From Salinisphaera sp049568105 (GTDB lineage: Bacteria; Pseudomonadota; Gammaproteobacteria; Nevskiales; Salinisphaeraceae), in assembly GCF_049568105.1 (NCBI RefSeq), contig NZ_CP145335.1, positions 4,092,001 through 4,156,000 of the forward strand: a DNA stretch of 64,000 nucleotides, written 5' to 3'. The translations under genes and the position numbers were made by a program. The notes under the pieces are model-generated. The model worked only from the letters and a program-made list of their open reading frames with translations. It did not search any database and had not been told where the DNA came from. Positions 60,998 to 64,000 of this stretch are shown here, in pieces. Numbering within the stretch: the first letter of the stretch is position 1; each line of letters starts with the position of its first letter.

Positions 60998-62296
60998 CTA
61001 CAGGCGGCCAATCGCCCGATGGCCGATATCCCGACGATAGGCGACATTCGCCCACTGGATAGCCGCCACACCACGATAGGCCCGGGCCTGGGCCTCGGCG
61101 ACATCGGTCCCCAGGGCACAAACACACAGCACTCGCCCACCACTGGTGACGACCTGTCCGCTGTCGTCGAGCTGGCTGCCGGCATGAAAGACCTCGACGC
61201 CTTCGGCCGCCGCCCGCTCGAGTCCGGTGATCGGGTTACCTTTGGCATAGGCGCCTGGATAACCGCCGGCCGTCATGACCACGCCGAGCGCGACCTCATC
61301 GCGCCAAACCGCGGATACCGTATCCAGCCGGCCAACGATGGCGGCTTCGAGCAAATCCAGCAGATCGGAATCCAAGCGCATCATGATCGGCTGGGTTTCG
61401 GGGTCGCCCATACGCACATTGAATTCGAGCACCTTCGGGGCCCCGGCCGCATCGATCATCAGACCAGCATAGAGAAAGCCCTGGAACGGCCGACCGTCGG
61501 CGGCCAGACCGGCCACCGTCGGCTGCATGACGTCATGCATGACCCGCTCGGCAATCTCGTCGGTGACCACCGGGGCCGGCGAATAGGCGCCCATGCCGCC
61601 GGTATTTGGCCCGGTATCGCCGTCGTAGGCGGCTTTGTGATCCTGGGAACTGGCCAGCGGCAAGATATGTTCGCCGTCGACCATGGCGATGAAACTGGCC
61701 TCTTCGCCGGTCAAAAATTCCTCGACCACGATTCGCGCGCCGGCATCGCCGAACGCATTGTCCTCGAGCATGTCGCGGGCCGAGGCCAGCGCCTGTTCGA
61801 CGCTTTGGGCCAGAGTCACGCCCTTGCCCGCCGCCAGGCCGTCGGCCTTGATCACGATCGGCGCCCCGCGTTGCTCGATATACGCGGCCGCCGCCGCATA
61901 GTCGGAAAACGTGGCGTACTCGGCGGTCGGAATCGAATGCCGGGCCAAAAAATCCTTGGAAAACGCCTTGCTGGCCTCGAGCTCGGCGGCCGCGGCAGTC
62001 GGGCCAAAACAAGCCAGACCGGCTACGTTGAACGCATCGACCAGGCCGATGGCCAGCGGCGCCTCGGGCCCGACCACGGTCAGCGTGATCGCGTTGTCGC
62101 GCGCGAAGTCGACCAGCGCATCGATTTCTTCCACGCCGATGGCCACATTCGTGACATTGCTCATCAACGCAGTGCCGGCATTGCCCGGCGCCACGAAGAT
62201 CTCGGCGACCCGCGGCGAGGCCGCCAGCTTCCAGGCCAGGGCATGCTCCCGGCCCCCGTTGCCGACAACGAGAATGCGATGCGATGACGAACTCAT
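60998..62296 (-). CDS. purD: Phosphoribosylamine-glycine ligase (GAR synthetase)
   Basis: The 432-residue ATP-grasp enzyme has GNGGREHALAW near the start, GPEAPLAIGLVD, VIKADGLAAGKGVTLAQS, the ATP-grasp DGDTGPNTGGMGAYSPAP and EFNVRMGDPETQPIMMRL. It makes GAR from phosphoribosylamine, glycine and ATP in purine synthesis. In many gammaproteobacteria purD follows purH; here it stands alone, opposite a NUDIX gene with 145 bases between the starts. Confidence 0.98.
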   Translation of the reverse strand: MSSSSHRILVVGNGGREHALAWKLAASPRVAEIFVAPGNAGTALMSNVTNVAIGVEEIDALVDFARDNAITLTVVGPEAPLAIGLVDAFNVAGLACFGPTAAAAELEASKAFSKDFLARHSIPTAEYATFSDYAAAAAYIEQRGAPIVIKADGLAAGKGVTLAQSVEQALASARDMLEDNAFGDAGARIVVEEFLTGEEASFIAMVDGEHILPLASSQDHKAAYDGDTGPNTGGMGAYSPAPVVTDEIAERVMHDVMQPTVAGLAADGRPFQGFLYAGLMIDAAGAPKVLEFNVRMGDPETQPIMMRLDSDLLDLLEAAIVGRLDTVSAVWRDEVALGVVMTAGGYPGAYAKGNPITGLERAAAEGVEVFHAGSQLDDSGQVVTSGGRVLCVCALGTDVAEAQARAYRGVAAIQWANVAYRRDIGHRAIGRL

Positions 62297-62441
62297 GGAC
62301 AGCCCTAACTGGTCGACGGTCGAAAAACAGCGGCGTGGCGCCGTGTGCGGCGGCCAAGCTTAGCAAAGCCGCCCGCCGCTGTGCTCGAACCGGCCGACAA
62401 CGCTAGACTGGCGGGCTGATCCATCTCGAGCCCGATCCGCC

Positions 62442-62969
62442 ATGGCCGAACTCCAGACCCTCTACGAAGGCGACTATCTGCGCCTGCAGCGCATCGACAC
62501 CTGGGAATTCGTGGTGCGCGCGAATGCCCGCGGCGCAGTGGTAATCGTGGCCGTGACGCCCGATGACGAACTGCTGCTGGTCGAACAACCCCGCCCAGCC
62601 CTGGGGCGCTCGGTGCTGGAACTGCCAGCCGGGTTGGTCGGCGATATCGCCGGCGAGGAAGACGAAGCCCTGGCCGTGGCCGCAGCGCGCGAACTCGAGG
62701 AAGAAACCGGCTATCGCGCCGCCCGGATGACGTATATGACCGGCGGCCCGCCCAGCGCCGGCCTGTCTGCAGAAACACTGTGGTTCTATCGCGCCCACGA
62801 GCTGACCCGGATCCACGACGGCGGCGGCGACGACAGCGAACAAATCACCGTCCATGCCGTGCCCATGCACGAAGTCGACGACTGGCTGGCCGCCCGCGAA
62901 GCCGAGGGCACCCCAGTGGACCCGAAGATCTATACCGGGCTGTATTTCATTCGCCGAGAACGCCGCTGA
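62442..62969 (+). CDS. NUDIX hydrolase (ADP-ribose pyrophosphatase-like)
   Basis: The 175-residue protein has a complete NUDIX box, from GLVGDIAGEEDEALAVAAA to RELEEETGY, near residues 66-93. N-terminal VVRANARGAVVIVAVTPDDE and the loop VEQPRPALGRSVLELPAG are seen in ADP-ribose or ADP-sugar pyrophosphatases. It cleaves a nucleoside diphosphate linked to X to give NMP and X-phosphate. The 3' end overlaps the convergent phosphopantetheinyl transferase gene by 23 bases. Confidence 0.92.
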   Translation: MAELQTLYEGDYLRLQRIDTWEFVVRANARGAVVIVAVTPDDELLLVEQPRPALGRSVLELPAGLVGDIAGEEDEALAVAAARELEEETGYRAARMTYMTGGPPSAGLSAETLWFYRAHELTRIHDGGGDDSEQITVHAVPMHEVDDWLAAREAEGTPVDPKIYTGLYFIRRERR

Positions 62970-63579
62970 GATCGAACCGATCCGCGCAGTCCAGCGTATG
63001 GATCGATGCGCTGGCCAGCGGTCGCTCGCTGGCCACGCAGCTCGCATAACCCGCCTGCAGCGATACCGGGCATAAATGCCAGTCGCGGCCATCCAGCCGG
63101 GCTATATCGCCTGCGAGTTCGAGGCCGCGAATACGCGCCAAGCCGACCCGGCCACTAGCCTTGACCGTGGCCTCGCGGGCACACCAGGCATCGAAGAAAT
63201 CGCCTGACGGGGCGATCGAACGCTGCAGCCGCGGCGAGACATTCTCGCGCCGCGCCTCTACATCCAGCCCGATCCGCACATGCTCGGCGATCGCACAGGC
63301 AACCAGCCACTCGCTGTGCGAAACGCTGAACGCCGGCCCCTGGGCAAAACAGGGCCGCCCGCCGGGCGCAAAGCCCAGCCGGGCCCACGTGCCCGAAGGC
63401 GCACCGACCAGCTCCAACCCCTGCTTGAGCAGCCATAACCCGGCCTGGGTGCGGGCCCGCGCCGTACGATTCTGCATGCGTTCTAGACGCCGCCGATAGC
63501 TTTCGGGCACCGCGGCCGCCGGGCGAGCAGCAAACGCCGCCTCCCGCACTTCGTCGAGAACGATGTATACTACAAACAT
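62947..63579 (-). CDS. 4'-phosphopantetheinyl transferase (Sfp/AcpT family)
   Basis: The 210-residue protein shows the PPTase motifs: FSVSHSEWLVACAIAEH, the magnesium site IGLDVEARRE and WCAREATVKASG. It transfers the phosphopantetheine arm from CoA to acyl or peptidyl carrier proteins. The ATG at 63579 begins the conserved core; a longer frame adds 16 residues. No polyketide or fatty-acid synthase lies next to it. It diverges from the P450 gene that follows. Confidence 0.93.
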   Translation of the reverse strand: MFVVYIVLDEVREAAFAARPAAAVPESYRRRLERMQNRTARARTQAGLWLLKQGLELVGAPSGTWARLGFAPGGRPCFAQGPAFSVSHSEWLVACAIAEHVRIGLDVEARRENVSPRLQRSIAPSGDFFDAWCAREATVKASGRVGLARIRGLELAGDIARLDGRDWHLCPVSLQAGYASCVASERPLASASIHTLDCADRFDLSGVLGE

Positions 63580-63659
63580 AAACGTTTTCTTAATCCTAAA
63601 ACGATGTTTCGTTGTCGCCCACGCCATGGGGTCGGAATCCGTAGTGGAGGTCGCTCGTG

Positions 63660-64000
63660 ATGACCGTCAAGACCGAGAATTATCCGGATTCTGCCACGGC
63701 CCACGGCCTGTCCGGCCCGGCCGAAGCATTTCCGATCGCCCCGGACGACGCTACCCGTAGGCGGCTGCAGGCTTGGCAGGCCGAGTACGGCGATCTGTTT
63801 CAAGTGCCTGCGGTCAACGGCGGGCCGGCGCACTGGATCGTCAACGACCCGGCACTGGCCCAGCAGGTGCTGGTGCGCCAGGCCGCGAAATATACCAAGG
63901 GCATGGGCCTGGACCGGGTCAAGATCCTGCTCGGCAACGGCATCATGGTCAGCGAAGGCGATTTCTGGGCCCGCCAGCGGCGTATGCTGCAGACCGCGTT
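63660..64000 (+). CDS. Cytochrome P450 (partial, 3' end outside window)
   Basis: Only the first 113 or so residues are in the window. They show a P450 N-terminal part: QAWQAEYGDLFQVPAV, WIVNDPALAQQVLVRQAAKY, GNGIMVSEGDFWARQRRMLQ with the C-helix WxxxR motif (WARQR) that contacts the haem. It should be a haem monooxygenase. There is no membrane anchor, so it is soluble. GGAGG lies 9 bases before the ATG at 63660; a GTG immediately upstream is an alternative start. The haem Cys loop is beyond the edge. Confidence 0.88.
   Translation, partial: MTVKTENYPDSATAHGLSGPAEAFPIAPDDATRRRLQAWQAEYGDLFQVPAVNGGPAHWIVNDPALAQQVLVRQAAKYTKGMGLDRVKILLGNGIMVSEGDFWARQRRMLQTA

Noticed and set aside
61019..62287. 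A 422-codon frame on the plus strand inside purD
   Set aside because: It is antisense to a complete purD. The His/Gly/Arg-rich translation is a compositional by-product.

Overview
This window is chromosomal DNA from a high-GC bacterium. Third codon positions are mostly G or C, which is why many long antisense frames stay open. Gene content points to a gammaproteobacterium: an ldtD-ycbK-like pair, tesB, purD, an RluE-type pseudouridine synthase, a DUF2147 protein, an OprO/P-type porin and PhoX. A WS/DGAT wax-ester synthase, a haloalkane dehalogenase, a P450 and several very Asp-rich exported proteins suggest a marine or halophilic, lipid-storing, hydrocarbon-associated lineage. Salinisphaera-like is my guess, not a demonstration. 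I saw no rRNA, tRNA, CRISPR array, complete insertion sequence or prophage.

Layout. 1-6020: a cut-off Na+/solute symporter, a PLP threonine aldolase, a Tat-exported PhoX-type phosphatase and a MOSC protein. 6637-18276: a catabolic island on the minus strand. In transcription order it holds an amidase, a MarR regulator, a cyclic amidohydrolase, a three-subunit molybdenum hydroxylase, a CoxG-like protein, a DUF1116 (AllG-like) protein, a fused ABC permease-ATPase and its binding protein. It reads as uptake, hydroxylation, ring opening and deamidation of an unknown N-heterocycle. 19108-29953: an exported beta-helix protein, a beta-CASP nuclease-like protein, a diguanylate cyclase, a PlsC-like acyltransferase, an APC permease, two UspA proteins around a PdxH-like flavoprotein, a Mut7-C protein and RluE. 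29970-33120: a URC1-URC4-upp operon for the non-classical uracil-degradation route. It is followed by an inverted-repeat-rich noncoding block.

33924-41443: a phosphodiesterase, an orphan ParA, a haloalkane dehalogenase, a DUF3015-like lipoprotein, a striking lipoprotein made of SDNSM pentapeptides, DUF2147, a PhyH-type dioxygenase, two small proteins, WS/DGAT and an HNH protein. 41481-47179: a ribose-type ABC importer with a DeoR regulator and a GlpQ-type phosphodiesterase. Two near-identical GTTYGAAACA motifs mark likely DeoR operators. 47364-58255: a methyltransferase, TesB with a tiny coupled membrane protein, a Lon-N protein, an L,D-transpeptidase with an M15 peptidase that carries an EF-hand-like insert, a patatin/channel-like/DUF302 operon, MsrA and an orphan DNA exonuclease. 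58692-64000: a porin with a long structured leader and a textbook terminator, purD, a NUDIX hydrolase, a phosphopantetheinyl transferase and the start of a cytochrome P450.

The best leads for something undescribed are the heterocycle island with its isolated AllG-like protein, and the SDNSM-repeat lipoprotein. In the latter, the DNA of identical protein repeats has diverged synonymously.
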